DNA from: Sulfurospirillum sp964466465
Lineage (GTDB): Bacteria; Campylobacterota; Campylobacteria; Campylobacterales; Sulfurospirillaceae
Length of the DNA stretch: 64,000 nucleotides
Assembly: GCA_964466465.1 (NCBI GenBank)
Contig: CAYXNJ010000007.1
Location: 1 to 64,000 of the forward strand
Direction: 5' to 3'
The notes under the pieces are model-generated. The model ran no database searches. It had not been told where the DNA came from and saw only the letters and a list, made by a program, of their open reading frames with translations. A program made the translations under genes and the position numbers. Shown here in pieces: positions 17,977 through 27,212 of this stretch (its first letter is position 1; the number at the start of each line of letters is the position of its first letter).

Positions 17977-20097
17977 TCATTGTTTTTGTTCTGTTTCTCT
18001 CGCAAATTCATATCCAACACTTCCCATAGGGTATAGGTTAAACAAGAGCATAATACCCTGTCTATTTGTTGAATCAATACCAGTGCTTGAACTTGTTGAT
18101 TTTGGAGTCGTTGTATCCTTATACTGAATAGAATAATCCCAACATTTCAAGCTCTTTTTAAAGCCTAAAGACCATGCTTTAAATTGATCTTCACGCACAT
18201 CATAATCTACAGAGGTAAAGAGTTTATAATGTGTAAAATACTTGCTATCTGCATACAATGTCACATAACTATAGTCTTTTGTTTCTCGATCCACTTCATT
18301 TACTTTATAAATCGTATTCTCTTTGTAAGTGTTATCTTGATAGGTGTAACGCAGTGATGTTGAGTAAATATCGTCTGCGTAATTGATAGAAACTTGGTTA
18401 CGAGAAATTTTACTAAATTCATGAGAATAATGAAGATTGTGTCCCAATGAAATTTTATCTGTAACATGGTACTTGATGTCATTTTCTAAATCACCGTATT
18501 TATAGTCATAGTCACTGTAATAGAATTGTCTAATCTTATGACTTACTTTTTTCTCAGCATCACTGTTATAAAAAAACTCTTTAAGTGTTAATGAAGTGCT
18601 CTTAGCGAGCGTATTCAATGGTATAAAATTAGCAATATACCCATCTCTATCTTCTTTACTTGGAATGATATGATCTAGCCCAATATACATCGTGTGATAT
18701 AAATCATTATACGGCTTCGCAAGTTCAGTATAAAGTGAAATTTTATGGTAATTTCTCCAATATTTTCCCACATTCTCTTGCGTATCATCATTTCCATAAG
18801 CAATATGTGACGCATAGATATTTTCAGACACACTCACATGCAAATACTCTTCTAAGAGCGAGAAATAAAAGGTAAAAGGGACATCCACTTCATTTTGAAA
18901 GCCAGTTACACCCTTATCGCGTGTATAATTTTTTGCTTTATAATCCACAGAGTAAAATAAATTATCAAGTAACAGTGGATTTGAAAAATGGTGATAATGT
19001 AATGTTGGTAACTCTTGCAATGTTCCATCATTTGTACCATATTGCGCTTTAGCATATGTATCAATATCGTACTTTGCATACAAACCAACATAGTCCAAAT
19101 CCTTAGTCACATAATAATTAAGTTTGGAAGTTACTAATTTACTATAGCTTGGTGTATCATTACTCATCGTATTGTAATAATCGATGTCATTGAGATAATT
19201 GATATTTAACCACAAACCATCTTCAATATCAGGATACGTATTACTTAAAAGCTTGCTTCGATCATAGGTCATTTTAAGACCATAATGGGAACTGTTTTTA
19301 AGCTTTTCTTTCTCTACATAATCACTGTGTTCTTTAAAGTAGCCCGTTGTCAATTCACCATGTGAATATGCAGAATCCACAAAACGATAGGTTCCATGCA
19401 TGCCTTCGCCTCTGTTTGTTCTAATTTGTGGACGAAGTTCCACATCGTAATCAACGTCAGGGGCAATATAAATAGGCTGCATATAATAAAAGCCTTCTGA
19501 GCGTCCCAAACCAAATTCAGGTCTTAAAAGTCCCGTTCTACGTGTCGTATCTGTAGTAAAAGAGAAGTAAGGTAAATAAAGAAGAGGTATATCATTGGCA
19601 TAAAATACAGGGTTATACAGATGTAACCATTTACTTTCTTTATTAAATTCACCTGTTGTAAAAGCAATTTTCCAATCAGGCTCTTGTGTATTACAGCTTG
19701 AAACAATTGATTTTTCTGTAATGTACGATTCAGGATTTAAAATGGCATTTTCACATTTGATCCAAACATTAGAACTTTCATCAAAAAAGAAAAGTGGATC
19801 TGAAACACCTTTGTCGGTATTGAGATTAAGTTTAGTATGTCCACTACGTGACGCATAACTGACACCCTCTAGCACAGTAATATTGCCAAAAAGCTCTAAA
19901 TCGCCACTCTCATAATCATAATAGGCTTCATCTGCTGTAATAAGGTACTTGGGGCTATACAATACGACATCACTGACAGCATGTACCAACGTACCATTTT
20001 TAGTAACACTCTGTGCTAAAACTTCAACATCCTGCGGAGGTTGTGCCCATATGCTTCCTAATGAAAGCGCCCATAAAAGAAAAAATTTAATTCGCAT
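17977..20097 (-). CDS. lptD: LPS assembly outer membrane protein LptD
   Basis: Outer membrane barrel that inserts lipopolysaccharide into the outer leaflet. About 706 residues from MRIKFFLLW; I chose this ATG because it begins a clean signal peptide ending at SIWAQ, while the frame extends 10 codons further. An OstA-like N-terminal domain (SDVVLYSPKYLITADEAYYD, LFGNITVLEG) is followed by LptD barrel sequence (LYLPYFSFTTD, TGLLRPEFGLGRSEGFYYMQ) and many aromatic-rich beta strands. The start overlaps the RDD gene stop by 11 bp. A small LptM-like lipoprotein, whose E. coli counterpart helps LptD maturation, is encoded 7 kb upstream in this window. Confidence 0.93.
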   Translation of the reverse strand: MRIKFFLLWALSLGSIWAQPPQDVEVLAQSVTKNGTLVHAVSDVVLYSPKYLITADEAYYDYESGDLELFGNITVLEGVSYASRSGHTKLNLNTDKGVSDPLFFFDESSNVWIKCENAILNPESYITEKSIVSSCNTQEPDWKIAFTTGEFNKESKWLHLYNPVFYANDIPLLYLPYFSFTTDTTRRTGLLRPEFGLGRSEGFYYMQPIYIAPDVDYDVELRPQIRTNRGEGMHGTYRFVDSAYSHGELTTGYFKEHSDYVEKEKLKNSSHYGLKMTYDRSKLLSNTYPDIEDGLWLNINYLNDIDYYNTMSNDTPSYSKLVTSKLNYYVTKDLDYVGLYAKYDIDTYAKAQYGTNDGTLQELPTLHYHHFSNPLLLDNLFYSVDYKAKNYTRDKGVTGFQNEVDVPFTFYFSLLEEYLHVSVSENIYASHIAYGNDDTQENVGKYWRNYHKISLYTELAKPYNDLYHTMYIGLDHIIPSKEDRDGYIANFIPLNTLAKSTSLTLKEFFYNSDAEKKVSHKIRQFYYSDYDYKYGDLENDIKYHVTDKISLGHNLHYSHEFSKISRNQVSINYADDIYSTSLRYTYQDNTYKENTIYKVNEVDRETKDYSYVTLYADSKYFTHYKLFTSVDYDVREDQFKAWSLGFKKSLKCWDYSIQYKDTTTPKSTSSSTGIDSTNRQGIMLLFNLYPMGSVGYEFARETEQKQ

Positions 20098-20542
20098 TGA
20101 CCACCAACGTACTGGCAACTCTATCATGCCATGTCTCTCTTTTTGGATTTAAAGCTGCCCATAAAAAACCTAAGTAAAATATGGACTCACTGATAATTCT
20201 AAATGCCGCTCTGCTGAGTGAAAGCAAAAAAGAAGGATTTTCTAAGTCATCTGTAGAGATAACCCTAATTTTCATTGCAATTCTACCGAGTGTCGCACCA
20301 TACATCCACACAAAATAGGTTTGATAAATCACTTTTAACACAACCACATAACCAAAAAGGCTGTTGATTGCACCGATCATTTCTTCCGTACTCGTATTCT
20401 CAGGAATTTGATCAAAATAGATTAACGCGAATAATACAGAAATTAAAATTTCATCAATGAAATACGCAAGTCCTCGCTTTTGAAGCGATGCTAACGTAAT
20501 ATTTTCACTTTCAAATTTTTCAATTAACTCTTCATTTGTCAT
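20087..20542 (-). CDS. RDD family membrane protein
   Basis: 151 residues from ATG at 20542 (MTNEELIEKF). The frame continues upstream over the end of purD, but this ATG is the sensible start, overlapping the purD stop by 11 bp. After a short cytoplasmic segment comes KRGLAYFIDEILISVLFALIY, the Arg-Asp signature of the RDD family, then two or three helices and a second RDD-like segment (GATLGRIAMKIRVIS). RDD proteins are poorly understood; some relate to ion or solute homeostasis. Coupling to lptD on one side and purD on the other suggests simple operon packing rather than a shared role. Confidence 0.88.
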   Translation of the reverse strand: MTNEELIEKFESENITLASLQKRGLAYFIDEILISVLFALIYFDQIPENTSTEEMIGAINSLFGYVVVLKVIYQTYFVWMYGATLGRIAMKIRVISTDDLENPSFLLSLSRAAFRIISESIFYLGFLWAALNPKRETWHDRVASTLVVNAN

Positions 20543-21806
20543 GTTTGAGTGCCTGATATGCAATATCACTTCTAAATTGTTTACCCGCAAAATGGACTTG
20601 TCCACACAGTAAATACGCACGATCGCGTGCCTCTTTAATACTTTCCCCAACACCTACACACAGCAATACACGTCCACCTGTTGCATAAAGCTTGCCATCT
20701 TCCAGACTCACACCAGCATACGAGATATGTGTATTTTCTAAACCATCATGCACATTTTTATCAATAATAATTTCTGCAGGCTTTGAATTGCCATACGGAT
20801 AATTCTCGCTTGCCATAACAACAGCGATAGCATACTTATCAAAAAATTCAATCTTTAAATTTTTAAGATTTCCTGTAGCAGCTTTATAAAAAAGTTCGCT
20901 TGCTGGTGTCTTTAAAAGAGGCATCAAAATCTCACATTCTGGATCACCAAAGCGAACGTTATATTCTAAAACAATTGGCTCATTTTTAACAATCATCAAA
21001 CCAATAAACAAAACGCCTTCAAAAGGGGCATTCTCTTTTTGCATACCTGCTAAAGTAGGCTTTACAACACGTTCTTCAACTTTTTTGTACAAGTCTTCAT
21101 CAATCAATGGTGTTGGGGCATACGCACCCATACCCCCAGTATTAGGTCCAATATCATTATCTTTAAGACGTTTGTGATCTTGAGCAGCAGGAAGAATTTT
21201 ATAATCCACGCCATCGCATACAACAAACAAAGAAAGCTCATAGCCATCTAAAAACTCTTCAACCACAACGCCAAGTCCAGCTTCGCCAAAACTTTTACCA
21301 CTGAGCATATCTGCAACAGCTTCTTTGGCTTCATCTTTACTCTGTGCAATAATAACGCCTTTGCCCGCACATAATCCATCTGCTTTCACAACGATAGGTA
21401 AGTCTAAAGTTTCGATAAAAGCATTAGCTTTTTTGGCGTCACTGGTTTCAATAAATTTTGCTGTTGGAATGTTATAGCGTGAGAGAAAATTTTTCATAAA
21501 AATTTTTGAGCCCTCAAGTCTAGCTGCTGCTTTGGAAGCTCCAAAAATGACTAAGCCTTTCGCCTTAAAAATATCAACAATGCCCTCGACTAGAGCTGTT
21601 TCAGGTCCTACAACCGTAAGGTCAATACTATTTTCTTTGGCAAAATCCGCTAATTCTTCATAGTCTTTAAAAGTAACATTTTGTCCCAGTTGTGGAGTTG
21701 CACCATTGCCTGGTGCGAAAAAAAGTTCAGTTACATTCGGATCACGTTTCAGTGCTAAACCTATAGAATACTCTCTACCACCACTACCAACAACCATGAC
21801 TTTCAT
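20532..21806 (-). CDS. purD: Phosphoribosylamine-glycine ligase
   Basis: Second step of de novo purine synthesis: ATP-dependent joining of phosphoribosylamine and glycine. 424 residues with the N-terminal MKVMVVGSGGREYSIGLAL nucleotide-binding start, an ATP-grasp domain (VVKADGLCAGKGVIIA) and the family signature RFGDPECEILMPLL. Upstream lies the candidate structured RNA with its own promoter, so purD may be expressed by read-through from it, echoing the ssrS-ygfA layout of other proteobacteria. A GGAG ribosome site sits 9 bp before the ATG. Confidence 0.97.
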   Translation of the reverse strand: MKVMVVGSGGREYSIGLALKRDPNVTELFFAPGNGATPQLGQNVTFKDYEELADFAKENSIDLTVVGPETALVEGIVDIFKAKGLVIFGASKAAARLEGSKIFMKNFLSRYNIPTAKFIETSDAKKANAFIETLDLPIVVKADGLCAGKGVIIAQSKDEAKEAVADMLSGKSFGEAGLGVVVEEFLDGYELSLFVVCDGVDYKILPAAQDHKRLKDNDIGPNTGGMGAYAPTPLIDEDLYKKVEERVVKPTLAGMQKENAPFEGVLFIGLMIVKNEPIVLEYNVRFGDPECEILMPLLKTPASELFYKAATGNLKNLKIEFFDKYAIAVVMASENYPYGNSKPAEIIIDKNVHDGLENTHISYAGVSLEDGKLYATGGRVLLCVGVGESIKEARDRAYLLCGQVHFAGKQFRSDIAYQALKHDK

Positions 21807-21849
21807 TAACGTTCTCCAAAAAAATCGTATTTTTTATTTACCGATAAAA

Positions 21850-22055
21850 CCCAAGTGAGCGTTCCGAGATTGAAGCGGCCCTAATAAGCCAACTTCTGGG
21901 AAGCGACTTTTTCTTTAGGCTGCAATTTCTCACTTTTTACAAAGCTCAAACAAAACCACAGACACACCAAAAATGTACGAATTCCCTTATACTAATTGTT
22001 GGACCCTCATGAAAACGGTTGTCGCTTCACCCAGGCAGGGTAAATTACTAAAGTT
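21850..22055 (-). ncRNA. Candidate 6S RNA (ssrS) between hemD and purD
   Basis: A noncoding gap of about 270 bp holds a consensus TATAAT on the minus strand at 22061-22066, and a long-range stem downstream: 21896-21907 (CTGGGAAGCGAC, plus strand) pairs with 22021-22034 (GTCGCTTCACCCAG) as 8 + 4 bp with a 2-nt bulge, enclosing about 110 nt. A free-standing transcript of roughly 200 nt with its ends paired fits 6S RNA size and shape, and I recall 6S near purD in other Campylobacterota. The 3' end is a guess (a TTTT run near 21846). No tmRNA tag, RNase P or SRP RNA core motifs are visible. Confidence 0.5.
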
Positions 22056-22060
22056 CCTTA

Positions 22061-22066
22061 ATTATA
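22061..22066 (-). promoter_or_regulatory. Predicted -10 box of the candidate 6S RNA
   Basis: Perfect TATAAT embedded in very AT-rich DNA immediately after the hemD stop (22081-22083), predicting a transcription start near 22054-22055 just ahead of the structured segment. Confidence 0.6.
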
Positions 22067-22080
22067 AATAATTTTAGCTT

Positions 22081-22707
22081 CTAAAGAGCTTTTGCCAAGG
22101 TGATGCAGTGTTCAATACTTTGTAATGGAGATACAATAACGTTAACATTTTGAGGTAAAGCAGCAGCTGTTTTTTCACCAATAACAATGGCAATATAACT
22201 ATCATCCCATGCAAAATTTTTAAAAAAACAATGTACGGTTGAAGGAGAGGTAAAGATTAATTTAGCATTTTGTAAAGGAGCTTGATTGGAAGCATAATAA
22301 ACACATTTTGTCTCATAAACAATACGTTGTTCTATCTTGATTTTATTGGTTTTTAAAATGTCAAACAAGGACGAAACAACCTCTTTTGCACGAGGGAAAA
22401 AAACCTTTTTACCTTCAAGAAGAGAAGTAATAGCATGGGCAAAATCATCCCCATAAGATCGCTTTGCAGTAAACACGACATTGCCGCCACACTGCTTTAT
22501 ATACGCAGCGGTTCCTTCGCCAATGGCATAGGACTCTTTATCTTTCCATAAAGCTCCACTATTCTCAAGCGCTTGAACGCTATTTTTGGAAGTAAAGATA
22601 ATCGCATCAAACTTCTCCAAATTAATGGGAGTCGGATCAAATGCGATCTCAAAAAGTGGGAGATGTACTACCCCCTCATACGCTTTATCGCTGAAGAGGT
22701 AGATCAT
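22081..22707 (-). CDS. hemD: Uroporphyrinogen-III synthase
   Basis: 208 residues; closes hydroxymethylbilane into uroporphyrinogen III in heme and corrinoid synthesis. This family is poorly conserved; recognisable points are FDAIIFTSKNSVQAL, YAIGEGTAAYIKQCGG, FPRAKEV and the C-terminal LIFTSPSTVHCFF and IVIGEKTAAAL segments, in the expected order for the two-lobed fold. It starts 3 bp after guaA ends and is probably co-transcribed with it. Confidence 0.88.
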   Translation of the reverse strand: MIYLFSDKAYEGVVHLPLFEIAFDPTPINLEKFDAIIFTSKNSVQALENSGALWKDKESYAIGEGTAAYIKQCGGNVVFTAKRSYGDDFAHAITSLLEGKKVFFPRAKEVVSSLFDILKTNKIKIEQRIVYETKCVYYASNQAPLQNAKLIFTSPSTVHCFFKNFAWDDSYIAIVIGEKTAAALPQNVNVIVSPLQSIEHCITLAKAL

Positions 22708-22710
22708 TAT

Positions 22711-24246
22711 TTATTCCCATTCAATCGTTGCAGGTGGTTTTGAAGAGATGTCATACACAACACGGTTAATACCATTGACTTCATTGATAATGCGTCTAGA
22801 GATATTTTCTAAAATGGTATGAGGTATATGTGCAAACGTTGCAGTCATACCATCAGTTGCATCGACAATTCTTACACAAACGGTATTATCATAGGTTCGA
22901 TTATCACCCATAACACCAACGCTCTTAACATTTAAAAGAACCGTAAAGGCTTGCCATGTTTTATCATAATAACCCGTTGAGCGTAGCTCTTCTAACATAA
23001 TGACATCTGCTGCACGTAGAAGCGTTAAATCATCTTTATTGACTTCACCCATAATACGAATGGCAAGACCAGGTCCTGGGAAGGGATGACGACCTAACAT
23101 ATCTTTTGGAAGTCCAAGTTCTGCGCCTAAAATTCGCACCTCATCTTTAAATATTTCACGAAGTGGTTCAATAAGCTCAAACGTCATCCAGTCAGGGAGC
23201 CCTCCAACATTGTGATGTGATTTGATGGTTTTAGAAGGACCTTTAACCGATACAGATTCGATAACATCTGTATAGAGTGTCCCTTGCGCTAAGAATTCAA
23301 TACCATTGTGTTTTTTAGCTTCTTCATCAAATACTTCAATGAATGTCTCACCAATGATTTTACGCTTCTTCTCAGGGTCAGTAACACCTGCTAAGCGGCT
23401 TAAAAACTTTTCACTTGCATCAACAGTAATGAGTGGCACGCCTCTACTTCTAAACATCGCTTCTACTTGTGCACGTTCATTGGCACGTAAAAGTCCATTA
23501 TCAACAAAAACTGAAACCAATTGATCACCAATAGCTTCTGCTAAAAGTGTTGCTACAACAGAACTATCCACACCACCACTGACACCACATAAAACTTTTT
23601 TAGTGCCGACTTTTGCTTTAATTTTTGCAATCTGCTCTTTAGCGAATGAGCCCATGTTCCATGTGCTTTCACAGCCACAAATATATTTTGCAAAGTTTTT
23701 AAGCAGTTTGCTACCTTGCTCAGAATGATAGACTTCTGGATGAAATTGGAACGCATACATATTGCGTTTTTCATCTGCAATTGCAGCATATGGTGAATTT
23801 TCACTGTACCCAATTTTTTCAAATCCTGCTGGCAATGACTCAACACGATCGCCATGACTCATCCATACAATTTGCCCGCAGGTTGTGTCTTTAAAAATCT
23901 TATGGTCACTCTCAAATTTAAGTTCAGCTTTGCCATATTCTTGGTGCGTTGCAGGGATAACACTACCACCAAAATGTTGTGTTAAAAGCTGCATACCATA
24001 ACAAATACCTAAGATAGGTAAACCCAACTCATAGACTTTTGGATCAGGATGGTACGAATCTTTCGCATACACAGATGCTGGACCACCACTTAAAATAATA
24101 CCTTTAGGATTACGTTTTTTAATATCTTCAATCTTTTCATTATAAGGGACGATTTCACAGTAAACACCACTTTCGCGAAGCTTACGTGCAATCAACTGTG
24201 TGTATTGTGACCCAAAATCTAAGACTAAAATAGGGACTTCTTTCAT
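22711..24246 (-). CDS. guaA: GMP synthase (glutamine-hydrolysing)
   Basis: 511 residues converting XMP to GMP. The N-terminal class I amidotransferase has the nucleophile in GICYGMQLL and the His-Glu pair in FQFHPEVYHS. The ATP-pyrophosphatase domain has the PP-loop GVSGGVDSSV, and the C-terminal dimerisation domain ends in SSKPPATIEWE, the standard GuaA terminus. Upstream nhaD is 13 bp away, downstream hemD 3 bp away. Confidence 0.98.
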   Translation of the reverse strand: MKEVPILVLDFGSQYTQLIARKLRESGVYCEIVPYNEKIEDIKKRNPKGIILSGGPASVYAKDSYHPDPKVYELGLPILGICYGMQLLTQHFGGSVIPATHQEYGKAELKFESDHKIFKDTTCGQIVWMSHGDRVESLPAGFEKIGYSENSPYAAIADEKRNMYAFQFHPEVYHSEQGSKLLKNFAKYICGCESTWNMGSFAKEQIAKIKAKVGTKKVLCGVSGGVDSSVVATLLAEAIGDQLVSVFVDNGLLRANERAQVEAMFRSRGVPLITVDASEKFLSRLAGVTDPEKKRKIIGETFIEVFDEEAKKHNGIEFLAQGTLYTDVIESVSVKGPSKTIKSHHNVGGLPDWMTFELIEPLREIFKDEVRILGAELGLPKDMLGRHPFPGPGLAIRIMGEVNKDDLTLLRAADVIMLEELRSTGYYDKTWQAFTVLLNVKSVGVMGDNRTYDNTVCVRIVDATDGMTATFAHIPHTILENISRRIINEVNGINRVVYDISSKPPATIEWE

Positions 24247-24259
24247 TTATTTCCTTCTG

Positions 24260-25609
24260 TTAATATAAATCAAGTATTTCAAATTGCACGTACCAAATCA
24301 CGAGGGAGAGAATATATCCAGCAAGCACAGTCCATGCGTATTTCATGTGAGAACCAAAGGTATAGATACCTCTTAATTTTCCCATCACACCTACGCCTGC
24401 AGCGGAACCAAAGCTGATCAAACTTCCTCCAATACCCGCTGTCATGGTAACAAGAAGCCATTGGTCCATTGACATGTTAGGATTTGCCTTCAATACTGCA
24501 CTCATGACGGGGACATTATCCACAATAGCAGAGAGAAAGCCTATACCAATATTCACGGTTGTTGCACCAAAGCTATCATACAATTTTACAGCTAAATCCA
24601 AGTAGCCTAAATAATGCAACCCTCCAACAGCCGATAAAATACCAAAGAAAAAAAGCAACGTATCGTGTTCAATTTTGCCAATGGATTTAAAAGTATTGAG
24701 TTCTTCGTTATATTTACGCTTCAATCGGTAACTGTAAAGCTTTAGAAGAGAAAGCCCAAAGACCATTCCCCACATAGGTGGCATTTTGAAAAGTTGTTGG
24801 CAAAGGACAGCCGTAATGATGGTAACAACACCCAGTCCCATTACTACTTTGCCTCCTTTTAAAATTGTTACTCGAACTTCAGAAGAAGTATCAAAATGTG
24901 GCTTATCAGAAGGAACATACAAAGACAAAAGCCATGCAGTCAATACCCAACCCAAAAATGCTGCAGGAAAAAGATAGAAAAAATCAACAAAAGGCGCTTT
25001 TTCTGCCATCCATGTCATCAAAGTTGTAATATCGCCAAAAGGGCTCCATGCTCCACCTGCATTTGCGGCAACGACAATATTAATTGCTCCTGGTACTAAA
25101 AAAGTTGGCTTCTCTTTTTCAATGGTAATTAAGACAGTAGATAAAATAAGAGCTGTTGTCAAATTATCTGCAACAGGACTAATAAAAAAGGCCAATGCTC
25201 CCGTGAGCCAGAAGAGTTTTTTATAGGAATAGCCTCTTGAGACAAGGTTGTATTTGAGCGTATCAAAGACTCTTCGTTCAATTAAAACTTCAATATACGT
25301 CATTGCAACTAATAAGAAGAAGAATATCTCAGCAATTTCAAGAATAAGATGATCGACACTCTGCGTTAAAGCACTGCTGTCTAAACCATTTAGCAGATTG
25401 TAAATTCCAATTAAAATAAAAATGAACGTACCCATAAACAAAGCAGGTTTTGCTTTATTGATGTGGTAATTCTCTTCCGTTGCGACCATATAGTAGCCAA
25501 TAATAAACACAAGTAAGCTAATAATGCCCACCCATGTCGTTGTCATATCTTGACCACTGGATGCCCAAATGGTATTTGCCAAAACCAATAATACAAACGC
25601 TATTTTCAT
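24260..25609 (-). CDS. nhaD: NhaD-type Na+/H+ antiporter
   Basis: 449 residues with about 12 helices of the ion-transporter (ArsB/NhaD) superfamily. Segments such as SPVADNLTTALILSTVL and FLSAIVDNVPVMSAVL carry the paired Asp-Asn motifs expected in the two inverted halves of NhaD, and the N-terminus has a cleavable-looking leader ending at WAS. It exports Na+ in exchange for protons, which complements the Na+-pumping oxaloacetate decarboxylase and the Na+-driven TRAP transporter also encoded here. The start overlaps the nadB stop by 4 bp. Confidence 0.88.
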   Translation of the reverse strand: MKIAFVLLVLANTIWASSGQDMTTTWVGIISLLVFIIGYYMVATEENYHINKAKPALFMGTFIFILIGIYNLLNGLDSSALTQSVDHLILEIAEIFFFLLVAMTYIEVLIERRVFDTLKYNLVSRGYSYKKLFWLTGALAFFISPVADNLTTALILSTVLITIEKEKPTFLVPGAINIVVAANAGGAWSPFGDITTLMTWMAEKAPFVDFFYLFPAAFLGWVLTAWLLSLYVPSDKPHFDTSSEVRVTILKGGKVVMGLGVVTIITAVLCQQLFKMPPMWGMVFGLSLLKLYSYRLKRKYNEELNTFKSIGKIEHDTLLFFFGILSAVGGLHYLGYLDLAVKLYDSFGATTVNIGIGFLSAIVDNVPVMSAVLKANPNMSMDQWLLVTMTAGIGGSLISFGSAAGVGVMGKLRGIYTFGSHMKYAWTVLAGYILSLVIWYVQFEILDLY

Positions 25610-27066
25610 AGTGTTACTTCCTCTTTGATGTAGTGTGCGCCCAATGACGTTTTGCGTTTTAATGCACTACTGATAATTTCTCGTGAAACCAAAAGTCTCA
25701 GTCTCAAAAGTTTTCCAATAGGCAACTTCAGCATCTCTTCAACCCGATAAAGTGCTTTTTCTAAGGTCTGTTTTTCTCGTATGATACCTGCGTAATTCCA
25801 CATTAAATGACGTAATTCGTTCTTAAGTTCTTTATCACCATCTTTTAGTAAAACCTCTTCTGAATCACTAAACATTTTGCTTTCTTTAAAGCTATGCAGA
25901 GATGTTATGACCTCTTTTGCCACTCTTACTGAAAAAACAAGCCCTTCCAGCAGTGAGTTACTCGCCAGTCTATTGGCGCCATGAACACCTGTGTGTGCAC
26001 ATTCTCCAACAGCATAAAGATCTTTGACTCCAAACACCCTACCAAATAAATCTGTTTTAATACCTCCCATAGCATAATGAAATGCTGGAGAAATAGGAAT
26101 TTTTTGCTCAGGTACGTTATAGCCTATATTAGTCATATTGAAGTAGATGCTTGGAAAGCGCCCTTTAAAATGCTCTTTTGAAAAGGCACTCAAATCCAAA
26201 TAGACCTCTTTGTTCGTTTTTTGTTTATGTTTAAAAATAGCACGACTGACAACGTCACGAGGAGCCAACTCTCCTCTTGAATCATAGTCAAACACAAAAC
26301 GTTTGCCATCTTCATCCACAATCATTGCGCCCTCGCCTCTAAGCGATTCACTTAAAAGCTGTTTGCGAACACTGTTTCCAAGGACAAATGCAGTAGGGTG
26401 AAACTGCATCATTTCCATGTCTGCGAGTTCAATGCCATGACTAAGGCAAATGCCCTGCATATCGGCGCTAATCGTTCGAGCATTAGTATGGTATTCATAC
26501 AGTGAGCCAACGCCACCACTGGCAATAATGACTTTTTTGGCATAAAGATTAAAATTTTTTTCATTGTGAAAAACACGCGCACCATAACAAACACCTTCAT
26601 TAATGAGAAGATCGGTTACTTGCGTGTTGTAAAGAATAGGAAATGGCAACTGTTGCATTAAAAAAAGATGGATGTATCGTCCTGTTGCATCACCGCCTGC
26701 ATGTAAAATACGGTTGGTACTATGCGCTGCCTCTTTTGTATAAAGCAGATTTCCATTTTCATCTTTATCGAAATGAAAACCCATGTTGATCAAACGTTGA
26801 ATAGCCAGAGGTCCCTCAGAGCAAAGCACTTTGACAGCTTCCAGATTGCAATGCCCTGCGCCTGCTTCTAATGTATCATGGATGTGCATAGGAATATCAT
26901 TGTTATCTTTGGCAACAGCAACACCGCCTTGCGCATAAAATGTATTGCATTCCCACGCATAATCTTTTGAAATAATAAGAACACTTAAAGATTTTGGTAG
27001 CGCTAAAGCAGCACTCAAGCCAGCGATACCTGTGCCAATAATAAGCACATCATAAGAAGTTTTCAT
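25606..27066 (-). CDS. nadB: L-aspartate oxidase
   Basis: 486-residue flavoprotein oxidising aspartate to iminoaspartate, the first step of de novo NAD synthesis; under anoxia fumarate can accept the electrons. The N-terminal dinucleotide fold reads GTGIAGLSAALALP, and the family hallmark GVHGANRLASNSLLEGLVF is intact. Related fumarate-reductase flavoproteins differ in the C-terminal helical domain, which here is short as in NadB. nadA and nadC are not adjacent. Its ATG overlaps the stop of the small lipoprotein gene (ATGA). Confidence 0.95.
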   Translation of the reverse strand: MKTSYDVLIIGTGIAGLSAALALPKSLSVLIISKDYAWECNTFYAQGGVAVAKDNNDIPMHIHDTLEAGAGHCNLEAVKVLCSEGPLAIQRLINMGFHFDKDENGNLLYTKEAAHSTNRILHAGGDATGRYIHLFLMQQLPFPILYNTQVTDLLINEGVCYGARVFHNEKNFNLYAKKVIIASGGVGSLYEYHTNARTISADMQGICLSHGIELADMEMMQFHPTAFVLGNSVRKQLLSESLRGEGAMIVDEDGKRFVFDYDSRGELAPRDVVSRAIFKHKQKTNKEVYLDLSAFSKEHFKGRFPSIYFNMTNIGYNVPEQKIPISPAFHYAMGGIKTDLFGRVFGVKDLYAVGECAHTGVHGANRLASNSLLEGLVFSVRVAKEVITSLHSFKESKMFSDSEEVLLKDGDKELKNELRHLMWNYAGIIREKQTLEKALYRVEEMLKLPIGKLLRLRLLVSREIISSALKRKTSLGAHYIKEEVTL

Positions 27067-27212
27067 TTAATCGTGGTGCGTATATTTTTAGGATATGTGG
27101 TTGTGTTGCTATCTTTGTAAATAGGTGGTCCTTTAAAACCACATCCAAAAAGAGCAAAGCCTAAACATGCTATAATGAGAACATGAAAGATTCCAAAAGT
27201 ATAATTTCTCAT
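27063..27212 (-). CDS. Small LptM/YifL-like lipoprotein (49 residues)
   Basis: Starts at ATG 27212 and reads MRNYTFGIFHVLIIACLGFA then a lipobox LFGC and CGFKGPPIYKD. The CGxKGPP/L-Y block right after the lipidated Cys is the hallmark of the LptM (YifL) family, whose E. coli member assists LptD assembly. Stop TGA at 27063-27065 overlaps the nadB ATG, indicating translational coupling. Its first 30 bases overlap head-to-head with the start of the plus-strand gene at 27183. The possible ribosome site (AGAAGG) is 12 bases from the ATG, a little far. Length is typical for the family. Confidence 0.75.
   Translation of the reverse strand: MRNYTFGIFHVLIIACLGFALFGCGFKGPPIYKDSNTTTYPKNIRTTIK
27171..27176 (+). 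promoter_or_regulatory. Predicted -10 box giving a leaderless mRNA for the 27183 gene
   Basis: Perfect TATAAT ends 6 bp before the ATG at 27183, which is where transcription itself should begin. The box lies inside the antisense lipoprotein gene. Confidence 0.6.

Noticed and set aside
20543..20653. N-terminal extension of the RDD protein
   Set aside because: The extra 37 codons overlap purD and lack membrane or domain character; ATG at 20542 gives a normal RDD start.
21850..22055. tmRNA, RNase P RNA or SRP RNA as identity of the structured gap
   Set aside because: No tRNA-like ends or Ala-Ala tag frame, no GAGGAAAGTC-type RNase P core and no GGAAG-type SRP loop were visible; 6S remains the best fit.
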